A stretch of 64,000 bases of DNA from Arcticibacter pallidicorallinus (GTDB lineage Bacteria; Bacteroidota; Bacteroidia; Sphingobacteriales; Sphingobacteriaceae), in NCBI RefSeq assembly GCF_003002875.1, contig NZ_PVTH01000006.1:124001-188000 (forward strand), written 5' to 3'. Numbering within the stretch: the first letter of the stretch is position 1; each line of letters begins with the position of its first letter. This document shows positions 1 through 9,008 of the stretch, piece by piece. Below the pieces are notes generated by a model that saw only the letters and a list, made by a program, of their open reading frames with translations, did no database searches and was not told where the DNA came from. The translations under genes were made by a program, and so were the position numbers.

Positions 1-42
1 ATTGAGGAACTGCTGGTTAGAAAACTGGAAGAAATCAAATAA
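1..42 (+). CDS. 3' end of an upstream gene (partial)
   Basis: The first 42 bases read in frame 1 as 13 codons (ending L-E-E-I-K) followed by TAA at 40-42, and the next gene starts with ATG at 43, with no gap. This arrangement is typical of a polysaccharide operon and suggests the window opens inside it, perhaps after an export or transferase gene, but too little is left to identify the product. Confidence 0.55.
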   Translation: MEELLVRKLEEIK

Positions 43-2220
43 ATGGAAGACGTCTACAAGTTTCTTAGGCTATTAAAAAAGCACCGCCTCACACTGATCA
101 TCATACCGGCTCTAACGGTAATAATCACTTTCTTTTTAGTCAGGAATTTACCGGATTCTTATGTTTCCCAATCGCAGATAGCAACGGGGATTGTCGACAA
201 TACTCAGCAAGCAGTTTTAACCGGAGGTAATTCATCAAAGGGCTGGGCCGAGGTAAATCAGGAGTTCAGTAACCTGATTGAGATGATGAAGCTTAAAAAG
301 ATCCTAGATCAGGTGTCTTACAAACTAATCATCCACGATCTCAGTTCCGAAAATCCTTTTCGGGACACGCAATCTGTTCGAAAAGAATCCAGTCAGGCTG
401 AGATTAAGCAAATGCTGACTATCTTTCAACAAAAATACGACAGATCAGAGGGCCTAAATCTTTGGGATAAACAGCAAAGTAAACTGCATAGTGTACTGCA
501 GTCTTTCGACTACGACAGCGAAGCCCTCAAAGGGAAATTACGTATCGGAAGAGCAGGCGATAGCGACTTCATTAACGCCGAATTTGACTCTGAAAATCCT
601 CAGCTTTCAGCATTTGTGATCAATACACTGATCGAAGAGTTTATCAAGCACTATACCTTTGTCGTTAAAACAAATCAAAGACGAGCAAACGTATTTCTAG
701 ATAGTCTCCTTTCCGAAAAAAGAGTTGAGATGAATTCCCGGATCGCCGCTTTAAGAAACTATAAGATTCAAAACCGCGTGCTGAACCTGGAAGAACAATC
801 AAGCCAGCTCTACGCGCAAATACTGGAATACAATAATAAGAAACAGGCGATCCTAAAGGACGTTTCTGCGAATGCAGGTGCTGTAAGCGAAATAGAAGCA
901 AAGTTTGGACCCGGAGAACGCGGCTATCTGGAGTCAACGCTTACCAAGATAAATCAGAACCTCGTTTCCACTAAAGAAGAGCTAAAATCACTGTACGACC
1001 TGTATATACAAAACGAATTTGATCCAGCATATAAGGCCTCTATCGACTCTCTTCAACGCATCCTTAATTACCAGATTAATATCTCCTCAGACCAGTATGT
1101 GAACAGTCCGCTGGCCACCAAACAAGCCCTTATACAACAGAAGATATTGCTTGAGGTACAACTTGATCTCTCCAGGTATAGCATGAACACTATTGATAGG
1201 GAAGTCAGGAACCTGAACAGCCAATTCGATCAGATGGTACCTCATGAAGCTGAAGTTCAATCCCTTGAACGGGAAGTCGAGATCTCCAGCACCGAATATC
1301 TAGATGCCTTGAATAAATTCAACCAAAGTAATATGGAATCTGGGTTTTCCATAAAACTCAATCAGGTACAAAAGGCAATGCCAGGACTCCCCCAGCCGTC
1401 AAAAAAAATGCTGCTCGTCATACTGAGTGGGATCATCACATTCGTGTTTTGCCTGGTAGTCTTGTTTATCCTATTCTTCATCGATCATTCCATTACGACA
1501 GCAAAGGGACTGGCAAACAAAACGAACGCACCTGTTTTGGGAAACCTCAATAAAATCCGTGGATCAATGGTTGACCTGAGTGCAATATGGTCAGGTTCGG
1601 CTTCCCCAAGCCTGGATGCCTTCAAAGACCAGTTACGTTCCATCCGATTTGAAATTGACCGCGAGCTTAACTCGGGGATCATTGCAATAACCAGTATGAA
1701 TCAGTCAGAAGGCAAGACCCTTCTTGCGCTCAGCCTCGCTCATGCCTGGAAGATGACTGATAAAAAAGTATTGCTGATTGACGGAAACTTTGACAATGCA
1801 GACATCAGCAAGTCTCTAGACAGCAACCTTTATATTGAAGACTACCTCACAGGCACTCTAGATATCAACCTTTCATATCCCCCTTCCGCGGTCACCATTC
1901 TTGCCAATAAAGGCCAGGATAAGTCTCCTCTGGAAATTGCAGATGTAGAGACGATCAAAAAAAAGCTAAACGCGCTATTAGAACAATTTGATGTCATCAT
2001 CATCGAAACACCTCCTCTTTCCAGGATGAATCAAAGTAAAGAATGGATTCTTTTTGCAGGGAATGTCATAGCCGTTTTCGAAGCAGGACAGACAATAACC
2101 GACGAAAAAAAGAACTATATACAGTATCTTAAATCGCTCGAAAGCGAATTCAGCGGTTGGGTGTTGAATAAGTATGAACCGCTACATGTCGACGGCAAAG
2201 CGAAGAAAAACAATGTATGA
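43..2220 (+). CDS. Wzc-like polysaccharide chain-length / ATPase protein
   Basis: A 725-residue inner-membrane protein with the two-part layout of Wzc-type co-polymerases, which govern chain length and export of surface polysaccharide. A Wzz-like N-terminal membrane helix lies at about residues 16-33, a long coiled-coil-rich periplasmic part follows, and a second helix lies at about 456-480. The cytoplasmic C-terminal part is a MinD/BY-kinase-like ATPase: Walker A with SEGKT (Lys about 558), Walker A' LLIDGNFD (about 577-584), and Walker B VIIIETPP (about 651-658). The P-loop lacks the usual Pro-Gly before E/S-G-K, and the tail has only scattered tyrosines rather than a tyrosine cluster, so autophosphorylation is doubtful. 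The next gene overlaps it by ATGA at 2217-2220, indicating translational coupling. Confidence 0.88.
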   Translation: MEDVYKFLRLLKKHRLTLIIIPALTVIITFFLVRNLPDSYVSQSQIATGIVDNTQQAVLTGGNSSKGWAEVNQEFSNLIEMMKLKKILDQVSYKLIIHDLSSENPFRDTQSVRKESSQAEIKQMLTIFQQKYDRSEGLNLWDKQQSKLHSVLQSFDYDSEALKGKLRIGRAGDSDFINAEFDSENPQLSAFVINTLIEEFIKHYTFVVKTNQRRANVFLDSLLSEKRVEMNSRIAALRNYKIQNRVLNLEEQSSQLYAQILEYNNKKQAILKDVSANAGAVSEIEAKFGPGERGYLESTLTKINQNLVSTKEELKSLYDLYIQNEFDPAYKASIDSLQRILNYQINISSDQYVNSPLATKQALIQQKILLEVQLDLSRYSMNTIDREVRNLNSQFDQMVPHEAEVQSLEREVEISSTEYLDALNKFNQSNMESGFSIKLNQVQKAMPGLPQPSKKMLLVILSGIITFVFCLVVLFILFFIDHSITTAKGLANKTNAPVLGNLNKIRGSMVDLSAIWSGSASPSLDAFKDQLRSIRFEIDRELNSGIIAITSMNQSEGKTLLALSLAHAWKMTDKKVLLIDGNFDNADISKSLDSNLYIEDYLTGTLDINLSYPPSAVTILANKGQDKSPLEIADVETIKKKLNALLEQFDVIIIETPPLSRMNQSKEWILFAGNVIAVFEAGQTITDEKKNYIQYLKSLESEFSGWVLNKYEPLHVDGKAKKNNV

Positions 2221-3407
2221 TTCTAGTAGAGATTATTTGGACGATCTTTCAGATTCTGATAGGATTTTATCTGGTGTGGCCCCTCATCCTGTATCTTATT
2301 TGGAAAGGAAGGCGAAAAACCAACCCTAAGTTGCTGGGAGATCAACTTAAAGAGCCGGATTATGCTGTTATCGTCACCGCCTATGAACAAACGCATACCC
2401 TGCCTGCTGTAATCGCCTCCATCCAGAAACTCAACTACAGCAATTACCATATTTATGTGGTGGCCGACAAATGTGATATTTCAGACCTTGGCTTCGATAG
2501 CTCAAAAGTTTGCCTGCTTAAGCCCGAAGTTACGCTCGCTAGTAACACGAAGTCGCATTTCTATGCTATTCACCGCTTTATAAGACCCCATACCTATCTG
2601 ACCATTATTGATAGCGACAACCTGGTTCATCCCGAATTTTTAAACGAGTTAGACAAAGAATTCAATCGGGGATTTTCTGCCGTGCAAGGACTTCGTGAAG
2701 CAAAGAATCTGGACACTACTTACGCATGCCTTGACGCTGCACGGGATATCTATTACCACCATTACGATGGCAAGCTCCTTTTTGAAGCAGGATCTTCGGC
2801 AACATTATCTGGCTCAGGAATGGCTTTCTCGGTCGAATTGTATAGAGACTGCCTGGAATACAGGAACGTCGAAGGAGCAGGATTTGACAAAGTACTCCAA
2901 TCCGCTATTGTTTCCAAGAACCATAGAATCGCTTTTACCGGCAGCGCTATTGTTTACGACGAAAAAACTTCAAGATCCGAGCAGCTCGTTCAGCAAAGAT
3001 CCCGCTGGATTAACACTTGGTTCAAATATTTTACGCTGGGCTTTTCTCTCATCCGTGAAAGCATAAAGAACTCAAGTTTGAACCAGCTGTTATTCGGAAT
3101 AACCCTGCTAAGACCTCCCCTATTCATCTTCATCCTTTTGTCGGGCGCGTGTCTTTTAGTCAACCTTTGGATCAGCCCCCAAGCCAGCCTGTTATGGTTA
3201 ACGGCGTTCGCGCTTTTTGTCTGGAGCTTTTATCTCGCTCTTTCCCGATCGGCGACGGATCCGCGTATTTACAAATCGCTGAAAAACATTCCATTTTTCA
3301 TGTTTTATCAGATACAATCGCTGTTGAAGAGCAGAAAAGCCAATCAGCACTCTGTAGCTACAAAACATTATCATGCAGAATCCATTGATAAGTTAGACAA
3401 AAAATGA
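2217..3407 (+). CDS. Membrane-bound family 2 glycosyltransferase (processive type)
   Basis: A 396-residue GT2 enzyme with an N-terminal membrane segment (about 3-30) and C-terminal membrane segments (about 285-350), the layout of NodC/hyaluronan-synthase-like enzymes. Visible motifs are the GT-A opening TAYEQ, the metal-binding DSD in IIDSDN (about residue 128), an acceptor-site Asp in GAGFDKVL where family members usually have Glu-Asp, and QQRSRW (about 260), the Q-x-x-R-W motif linked to chain extension. It should transfer sugars at the inner membrane for the surface polysaccharide. It overlaps the Wzc-like gene by 4 bases and the small membrane protein gene by 4 bases. Sugar specificity cannot be read from sequence. 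Confidence 0.88.
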   Translation: MILVEIIWTIFQILIGFYLVWPLILYLIWKGRRKTNPKLLGDQLKEPDYAVIVTAYEQTHTLPAVIASIQKLNYSNYHIYVVADKCDISDLGFDSSKVCLLKPEVTLASNTKSHFYAIHRFIRPHTYLTIIDSDNLVHPEFLNELDKEFNRGFSAVQGLREAKNLDTTYACLDAARDIYYHHYDGKLLFEAGSSATLSGSGMAFSVELYRDCLEYRNVEGAGFDKVLQSAIVSKNHRIAFTGSAIVYDEKTSRSEQLVQQRSRWINTWFKYFTLGFSLIRESIKNSSLNQLLFGITLLRPPLFIFILLSGACLLVNLWISPQASLLWLTAFALFVWSFYLALSRSATDPRIYKSLKNIPFFMFYQIQSLLKSRKANQHSVATKHYHAESIDKLDKK

Positions 3408-3544
3408 GGGTAGATCCGATAAAGAGAGACGAACAAAAGCTCCGCAAGCTCGAATCAAAGATGCAGGAGTACAAGCGTAAGGCTGCAATTGCCCTCGTCT
3501 GCCTGGTGGTTTATTTCTTCTTTGTTAAGCTGTTATTTTTATAA
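3404..3544 (+). CDS. Small single-pass membrane protein, translationally coupled
   Basis: A 46-residue reading frame, too short for most gene finders. It starts at ATG 3404, overlapping the stop of the GT2 gene by ATGA, and ends with TAA at 3542-3544, whose last A is the first base of the next ATG. It therefore fills the gap between two polysaccharide genes exactly. The protein has a charged, helical N-terminus (many Lys/Arg/Glu, residues 1-26) and one hydrophobic segment (about 27-46) that runs to the C-terminus, so it is probably a tail-anchored inner-membrane peptide with the charged part in the cytoplasm. No family is recognised. A role as a small partner of the adjacent membrane GT2 or polymerase is inference from the coupling. 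Confidence 0.7.
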   Translation: MRVDPIKRDEQKLRKLESKMQEYKRKAAIALVCLVVYFFFVKLLFL

Positions 3545-5052
3545 TGAAGGATATTATACTCACCTTGAATAAAAAAACGGCGCTCAGCGATCAAAGTTGG
3601 ACGTCGTACTTCAGGCGGATATTTCTCGTTGAAAAACTGAGAAACACCGAAGGGCTGATCTTTTTATCGCTTTTCGCTATTTTGTCTTCCTTTCTAGTTT
3701 ACAGCAAAGGATTTACGGGTGGTATATTAATGCTGGTAGCGATGCTGGGGTTGCCTGCAGTTTTCGCTATTGTGCGGTTTCCCAAATTCGGGATACTTAT
3801 CACACTGATAGGCGCTTACTTACTCATGTGGATTTATGGAATGGTCGCTTCTTTCCCTCTGGGTACCGTGATGGATGGTATACAAGCCCTTCTTATCCTC
3901 GGCTTTTTCATAAGTCAGAAGCAGAAGCCCGACTGGAGCCTCTTCAAGCAACCTATCGGCATTATCATCCTTATCTGGGTAGGATACAACGTATTACAAT
4001 TTGGGAACCCCATCGCAGAGTCACGCATGGCTTGGTTATATACAATAAGGGCAGTCGCTATAGTTACCTTAATGTACTTCATCTTCAGTTATAATATCAG
4101 GACGGTCAGCTTCATGAAAACAATTTTGAAGATTTGGCTGGTGCTCGCTTTCTTCGGCGCCCTTTACGCATTTAAACAAGAATACATTGGTTTTTCCGCA
4201 AATGAATTGAGATCACTTGAAGATCCCCGGGTTAGAGCGCTCTACTTTATAAATGGTCATTGGCGAAAGTTTTCCATATTTTCTGACCCCGTTGCTTTTT
4301 CTTACAATATGGTTGCGGCGGCATTGTTCTGTATCACTATGCTTTTCAGCCACCTCAAAAAATCAAAAAAAGTTATACTGGGAGTCATGGCGGTGGTCTT
4401 CTTACAGGCGATGCTATTATCGGGAACAAGAGGCGCATATGTTCTTGTCCCGGCAGGCCTTCTTCTGTTAGTTATTCTCAAGTTAAACAAGAATATGCTG
4501 ATCTTTAGTTTAGCCGCGGGAGTATTCATGGCCTTACTAATCTTCACGCCATCATCCAGCCCCTCAATAAGACGATTTCAGTCTGCTTTTCGTCCTTCAG
4601 AAGACGCCTCCTTTAATGTGCGAAAACATAACCAAAAAAGGATTCAACCTTATATACAAACGCATCCATTTGGTGGAGGTTTGGGTGCAACGGGGGTATG
4701 GGGAACCAGATTCTCGCCACATTCCTTTCTTGCCAATTTTCCGCCCGACAGCGGCTATGTTCGTGTAGCTGTTGAGACGGGATTCGTTGGTCTTCTTCTA
4801 ATTTGTACGTTAATGGTGGTGATGCTAATCACAGGCATCAACAGCTTCTTCTCTATCAAAGATCCCGAATTGAGGTCTTATTGCTTGGCTATGTCTGTAA
4901 TTATTTTCGCATATGCTATTGGAAACTATCCTCAGGAAGCGATAGTCCAGTTCCCCTCAAACATATATTTCTATCTTTTCGCAGCACTGATCACTGTTAC
5001 AAAGCGATTAGATTTAGAGAAACAAAGTCAACCGAAACTTCAGCATTCATAA
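3544..5052 (+). CDS. O-antigen polymerase/ligase-like membrane protein
   Basis: A 502-residue polytopic protein with about ten to twelve hydrophobic segments and a longer hydrophilic loop around residues 340-400. That loop has the THPFGGGLG and PDSGYVRVAVETG patterns seen in Wzy_C/WaaL-family polymerases and ligases. Such proteins polymerise lipid-linked repeat units or attach them to an acceptor on the periplasmic side. Its place between a Wzc-like protein, several glycosyltransferases and (downstream) a flippase fits a Wzx/Wzy-dependent pathway. Polymerase and ligase cannot be told apart from sequence alone. The start shares one base with the stop of the small gene upstream. Confidence 0.82.
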   Translation: MKDIILTLNKKTALSDQSWTSYFRRIFLVEKLRNTEGLIFLSLFAILSSFLVYSKGFTGGILMLVAMLGLPAVFAIVRFPKFGILITLIGAYLLMWIYGMVASFPLGTVMDGIQALLILGFFISQKQKPDWSLFKQPIGIIILIWVGYNVLQFGNPIAESRMAWLYTIRAVAIVTLMYFIFSYNIRTVSFMKTILKIWLVLAFFGALYAFKQEYIGFSANELRSLEDPRVRALYFINGHWRKFSIFSDPVAFSYNMVAAALFCITMLFSHLKKSKKVILGVMAVVFLQAMLLSGTRGAYVLVPAGLLLLVILKLNKNMLIFSLAAGVFMALLIFTPSSSPSIRRFQSAFRPSEDASFNVRKHNQKRIQPYIQTHPFGGGLGATGVWGTRFSPHSFLANFPPDSGYVRVAVETGFVGLLLICTLMVVMLITGINSFFSIKDPELRSYCLAMSVIIFAYAIGNYPQEAIVQFPSNIYFYLFAALITVTKRLDLEKQSQPKLQHS

Positions 5053-5060
5053 TTACATCT

Positions 5061-5915
5061 ATGAAAATACCACAATGGATAAACGACGTCAACTTACCCT
5101 ATAAGACTTACGACGAAATCCCGCAAAACATCGTTGATGAGATCAATACCAATCTGGACAAGGTGACTAGCAGCCATCCCATAATCACGATCCTCATTGC
5201 CGCTTATAACGAAGAAGTGAATATACTTCGCTGTATTTACTCCCTTTCTAAAATGAAGACGGATATCCCCTTTGAGATTCTCGTGGTAAATAATAATTCT
5301 ACAGACAATACACAGAATACGCTGGATCGTCTACATATCAGGAAAGTTTTCCAGCCCATTCAAGGTTGTGGTCCCGCAAGGCAATTAGGCCAGGAAAATG
5401 CCCGGGGGAAATACGTACTTCTTGCCGACGCTGATTGTTTGTATCCGCAGGTCTGGGTTGAAGAAATGATGAAGGTCTTACAACAGCCAGGTGTTGTCTG
5501 TGTTTATGGCAGATACTCTTTTCTTCCAGAAAAGGGATACCCCCGATGGCAGCTCTTTATGCTGGAAAAGATGAAGGACGTTATCGCTTCCTACAGGCAA
5601 ATTAAGCGTCCCTATCTGAATACCTATGGAATCAGCATGGGATATGTAAAAGAATTTGGTTTAAAAGCAGGATACGTGATGGCTAACATCAGAGGAGAAG
5701 ACGGCAGGCTCGCATTCGATATGATGAAGTTTGGGAAGATTATGCCGGTAAAGGCAAACTCCGCAAGGCCATGGACCGGCCTACGAACATTAGATAGAGA
5801 CGGAAGCTTTGCGAAGGCGCTTAGCAATAGGATTATCCGGGAGATCAAGAGATCGGTCAAAATGCTGCGATCGGAGAAAACTCACGACACGAAGACTTCG
5901 ACCAATGATGACTAA
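5061..5915 (+). CDS. Family 2 glycosyltransferase
   Basis: A 284-residue soluble or membrane-associated GT-A enzyme. Motifs are LIAAYNEE (about 40-47), VVNNNSTDNT, and the metal-binding LLADADC (about 122). The frame stays open upstream to about 4803, but that extension lies inside the polymerase gene; the ATG at 5061, 8 bases after the polymerase stop, gives a protein that starts just ahead of the GT2 fold, so it is preferred. No membrane segment is evident. It probably builds the repeat unit on a lipid carrier. Its stop overlaps the stop of the convergent next gene by 4 bases (CTAA at 5912-5915). Confidence 0.85.
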   Translation: MKIPQWINDVNLPYKTYDEIPQNIVDEINTNLDKVTSSHPIITILIAAYNEEVNILRCIYSLSKMKTDIPFEILVVNNNSTDNTQNTLDRLHIRKVFQPIQGCGPARQLGQENARGKYVLLADADCLYPQVWVEEMMKVLQQPGVVCVYGRYSFLPEKGYPRWQLFMLEKMKDVIASYRQIKRPYLNTYGISMGYVKEFGLKAGYVMANIRGEDGRLAFDMMKFGKIMPVKANSARPWTGLRTLDRDGSFAKALSNRIIREIKRSVKMLRSEKTHDTKTSTNDD

Positions 5916-7114
5916 AGAACTACTATTCTATCATCTGCGACCTTCTTAATATTCGCCAAAAGGATTTCCGAAACAGATTTCCAACTATATCGCTTCGCAA
6001 AAATGATCCTCGAAGCCCGTTTTTCTTCATCGTCCTCAGCAAGTGCGCTTTCAATCGCAGCGATGTAACCTTCAGCATCGACCGCCAGATAAGTAACTTC
6101 GCTGAATACTTCCTTCATCGTGTTTGTTTCTGTCGCCACGACCGGCTTGCCCATTGCTAAATACTCAATTATTTTGAGAGGAAAGTTGCCAATCGTAATT
6201 TCATTGATCAACTGTGGATTGATGCATACATCGAAGTGCTTCACGTAAGCAGGAACCTCATTCGTATGCTTCTTCTCTATAAACGAAACATTTGCTATCT
6301 CATGCAGTACACTGCTCCTGAACGTGTCGTCCTCGCCCCCTATAAATACAAAATCCCAGTCGCCCCTCTTTACTGCCATAGCTGCAATAAGCTCAATATC
6401 GATACGCATGGAGTTGAGTGCGCCCACGTAGCCTATCAAAGGACGTTTATATGCGTTTAATTCCTGAGGCTTTTCCCAGACTTTAGAATCATCAAAAACC
6501 TCCAGATCAGCACCGTTACCGATGTAAAAACTGTTTTTATTGTATTTTAACGCCCGCCTTGTGAAGTCCATTGAATTACAAACGACAAGGTCACTCTTAG
6601 TCATAAGTTTGGGCTCAAGACTCGTTCCATGCCTTTTCCAATAATCAAATCCCAAGGTGTAGTCCCTGTCAAGATAGACAGCAAGCGATGGTTTCAACAT
6701 CTCTTTCAGGTAAAAACTGCGAAACATATCTTTGTCGTTAATCAGCACAAAAGATTCAAATTCGAGTTTATCTATCGCCCTTTGAATACACGACGCAAAT
6801 TTTCTATTGTTCGATCGATTGAAAAGAGAAAACAATAAAGTTGATGGAATCCAGTTTATTGACTCTATAACCTTATCAGGACTTAAAACAGTCAGGTTCT
6901 CTGTTACCTTAACAAGACCATCTTTTCCATCTTTAATATTCTGTATGTGTTGTTGCGTATATCCATCTTTTTCCGAGGAAAGCAATGTACGTCTGTCTAT
7001 CGGCGGGTTCACATAAAGCACCCGATGCTCCTTAGACAGTTCTTTGGCTAAGCTGGTAGATGTAGACTCTCTGTCGGTGTTGATTCGTTGTAAGCTGACA
7101 AAAACGAAGTTCAT
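5912..7114 (-). CDS. GT-B glycosyltransferase (group 1 / GT4-like, TuaH-like)
   Basis: A 400-residue protein with a GT-B fold: an N-terminal half with nucleotide-binding-like segments and a C-terminal half beginning near PLIGYVGALN. The latter contains FIGGEDD and the donor-site stretch FPLKIIEYLAMGKPVVAT (about 320-340), whose Glu binds the nucleotide sugar in GT4 enzymes. The start region (FVFVSLQRI, then YVNPPIDRR) resembles TuaH-like transferases. It lies on the opposite strand from its upstream polysaccharide neighbours, tail to tail with the GT2 gene, and is followed by another minus-strand GT gene upstream at 7138, with a 23-base gap, probably one operon. Sugar donor unknown. Confidence 0.82.
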   Translation of the reverse strand: MNFVFVSLQRINTDRESTSTSLAKELSKEHRVLYVNPPIDRRTLLSSEKDGYTQQHIQNIKDGKDGLVKVTENLTVLSPDKVIESINWIPSTLLFSLFNRSNNRKFASCIQRAIDKLEFESFVLINDKDMFRSFYLKEMLKPSLAVYLDRDYTLGFDYWKRHGTSLEPKLMTKSDLVVCNSMDFTRRALKYNKNSFYIGNGADLEVFDDSKVWEKPQELNAYKRPLIGYVGALNSMRIDIELIAAMAVKRGDWDFVFIGGEDDTFRSSVLHEIANVSFIEKKHTNEVPAYVKHFDVCINPQLINEITIGNFPLKIIEYLAMGKPVVATETNTMKEVFSEVTYLAVDAEGYIAAIESALAEDDEEKRASRIIFAKRYSWKSVSEILLANIKKVADDRIVVL

Positions 7115-7137
7115 AGGAGGGCTCTTGAATCGTGCTA

Positions 7138-7908
7138 TTAATACTTGGTAAAGAAGAGATCGTAATTATACCGGATTTGGCGGTAACCGTATCTAACAAG
7201 CGATATTATGGGATTCTTGCTGGTCGTCCAGCTTTTTCGCTTCATAGTACTTGGCTCATCCTCCGAATTCTCTTGTGTGAATAAACTCTTGAAATCATTA
7301 TAAAACAACCCTTTACCCTTATTTTGAATAAACGAAACGCACATACGATATTCCGTTCGGTCACCCTTGATTCCCTCAGCATAACGGCCAAATTTCTCGA
7401 GAAAATCACTTCTGCGAAGGTGTGGATGATCACTATAGTAATAGATCTTACCATAGTTGGTGTACCATGGTTTGATTAACATCTCTGAATATCCCTTCGT
7501 GTAAGGCTTAAGGTAAGGATACGGCGAGTAGGCATAAAACCGAATGATATCCAGATCTTTGCGATCCTCCATGATCGTTAAGGCATCTTGAAAATGTTCA
7601 GGAAACAACGCTGAAGGAACAAAGTCCTCTTGCACATACAAGGTGTAAGGGGTATCCACAGCATCCTGCCCCTTGTTAATATTATTCCCCAAACCTTTGT
7701 TTAGGGGAGTAGTAATCAATTTGAAACCGTATCTCTTTTGTAACTCGATCAGGCTGTTCAGTTGATCCGCAGAACTCCCGTCATCTGAAACTACTATACA
7801 ATCAAAATTACAGTCGAGACGCTCGAAGCTGGTCAACAACCTTTCTAATGAACTGCTTCTGTTATAGTGAGTAACTAATAGTGTTACTCCGGAAAATTCA
7901 ATGCCCAT
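7138..7908 (-). CDS. Family 2 glycosyltransferase
   Basis: A 256-residue GT-A enzyme with the opening LLVTHYNRSSSLERLL (about residues 10-25), IVVSDDGSS, a TPLNKGLGNNINKG segment common in GT2 enzymes, and YVQEDF in place of a strict D-x-D. It is short and lacks membrane helices. It is first in a two-gene minus-strand unit with the GT-B gene (23-base gap). Within the surface polysaccharide cluster it probably adds one sugar to a lipid-linked intermediate. Confidence 0.82.
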   Translation of the reverse strand: MGIEFSGVTLLVTHYNRSSSLERLLTSFERLDCNFDCIVVSDDGSSADQLNSLIELQKRYGFKLITTPLNKGLGNNINKGQDAVDTPYTLYVQEDFVPSALFPEHFQDALTIMEDRKDLDIIRFYAYSPYPYLKPYTKGYSEMLIKPWYTNYGKIYYYSDHPHLRRSDFLEKFGRYAEGIKGDRTEYRMCVSFIQNKGKGLFYNDFKSLFTQENSEDEPSTMKRKSWTTSKNPIISLVRYGYRQIRYNYDLFFTKY

Positions 7909-8090
7909 CCGTTAATGTTTTGGGTTATGGTTAAGCATCGAAGTTAACCTTTTTGCTCTATTTCAATCCGGTATTTTGCATGAAAAAAATGCGAACCAAA
8001 TGCAAAGAGCAATGGATTACTTTTTAACTGTAAATGATTCGGTTTATTAACGTAAAAATATTATCATTACGCAATATTATATGCCTTATT
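7909..8090. other. Divergent intergenic region between GT2 and GT8
   Basis: A 182-base AT-rich stretch between two outward-facing glycosyltransferase genes, so it should hold promoters for both. I see no exact TAnnTTTG box, hairpin or RNA gene in it. The frame of the GT8 gene remains open back to an ATG at 8034, but that short leader is not conserved in the paralogue at 8997-9890. Confidence 0.4.
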
Positions 8091-9008
8091 ATGTCAGAAC
8101 CTAATACTATTATATTGGCGGTCGCCTGCAACAATCACTACGTCATCATGTTGGCTGCTCTCCTCAAATCAATTGAAATAAACCACACATCGGGTGAGTT
8201 AATTGAAGTGTGGATCATCGACGACAACATCTCCCGGAGAAACAAGGCGAGACTAGAAGCCTCAGTTGATTGCAAGATGATTAAACTTCTGTGGATAAGA
8301 AATAAAGAAGCGATTCCTCATGACATGAAGTTACCATTAGACAGAAATACCTATCCTCTCAATATCTTCATGAGGATCTTCATACCCTATTTTATTCCAG
8401 CGAATCGACCGAAAGTATTGTATATGGACGTTGACATGATTGTTACCTTTGACATAAGTAAATTATGGCAGACTGATGTTAGTAATTATGTTTTGGCTGC
8501 TGTAACTGACTCATCAGCTGTCTATATCAAAAATAACATAAAGAATTATAAAGAACTAGGCTTGCCCGGCGACTCAAAATACTTTAACTCCGGACTTTTA
8601 CTTATGAATGTCTCCAGATGGCGAGATGAAGATGTCACAAGAAAAGTTATACATTCCGTAAATGATAACAGAAAGTTTACTGAATTTAGCGATCAATATG
8701 GTTTAAACGTAAACCTTGTAGGCAAGTGGCTGGAACTCGATCCCCTCTGGAATTATTATGCGGACGGAACGCACCTGGCTCCGTACAATATACATTTCTT
8801 TCATAGAAAGCCTTTTTATAAATCCTACTTTAATAACAAGGCATACCAAGAACTCTTTTATAAATACTTAAATCAAACTGAGTGGAGAAACAGCAAACCG
8901 GTCGGAGAGATCAAGCGATATATAATTAAGGCAAGAAATGTTCTGGAAAAATTACCACTCTATCTAAAGCAGCGACCTCCAGCAAGAAAGCTTGCCTTAA
9001 AAAGATAG
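8091..9008 (+). CDS. Family 8 glycosyltransferase (LPS glycosyltransferase-like)
   Basis: A 305-residue GT8 enzyme: metal-binding DVD in LYMDVDMIV (about residue 112), KYFNSGLLLMN (substrate loop), DQYGLN and a late H-x-x-x-x-K-P element (HFFHRKPFYKS). GT8 enzymes of this type add galactose or glucose to lipopolysaccharide core or surface glycans. The start at 8091 is chosen because it aligns with the start of its paralogue at 8997-9890; an upstream ATG at 8034 would add 19 unmatched residues. Its end overlaps the end of that paralogue by 12 bases, and the two proteins share long stretches such as MLAALLKSIE and ELGL followed by KYFNSGLLL. Confidence 0.86.
   Translation: MSEPNTIILAVACNNHYVIMLAALLKSIEINHTSGELIEVWIIDDNISRRNKARLEASVDCKMIKLLWIRNKEAIPHDMKLPLDRNTYPLNIFMRIFIPYFIPANRPKVLYMDVDMIVTFDISKLWQTDVSNYVLAAVTDSSAVYIKNNIKNYKELGLPGDSKYFNSGLLLMNVSRWRDEDVTRKVIHSVNDNRKFTEFSDQYGLNVNLVGKWLELDPLWNYYADGTHLAPYNIHFFHRKPFYKSYFNNKAYQELFYKYLNQTEWRNSKPVGEIKRYIIKARNVLEKLPLYLKQRPPARKLALKR

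Noticed and set aside
4803-5060. Longer N-terminus for the GT2 at 5061
   Set aside because: The extension overlaps the polymerase gene; the GT2 fold starts after 5061.
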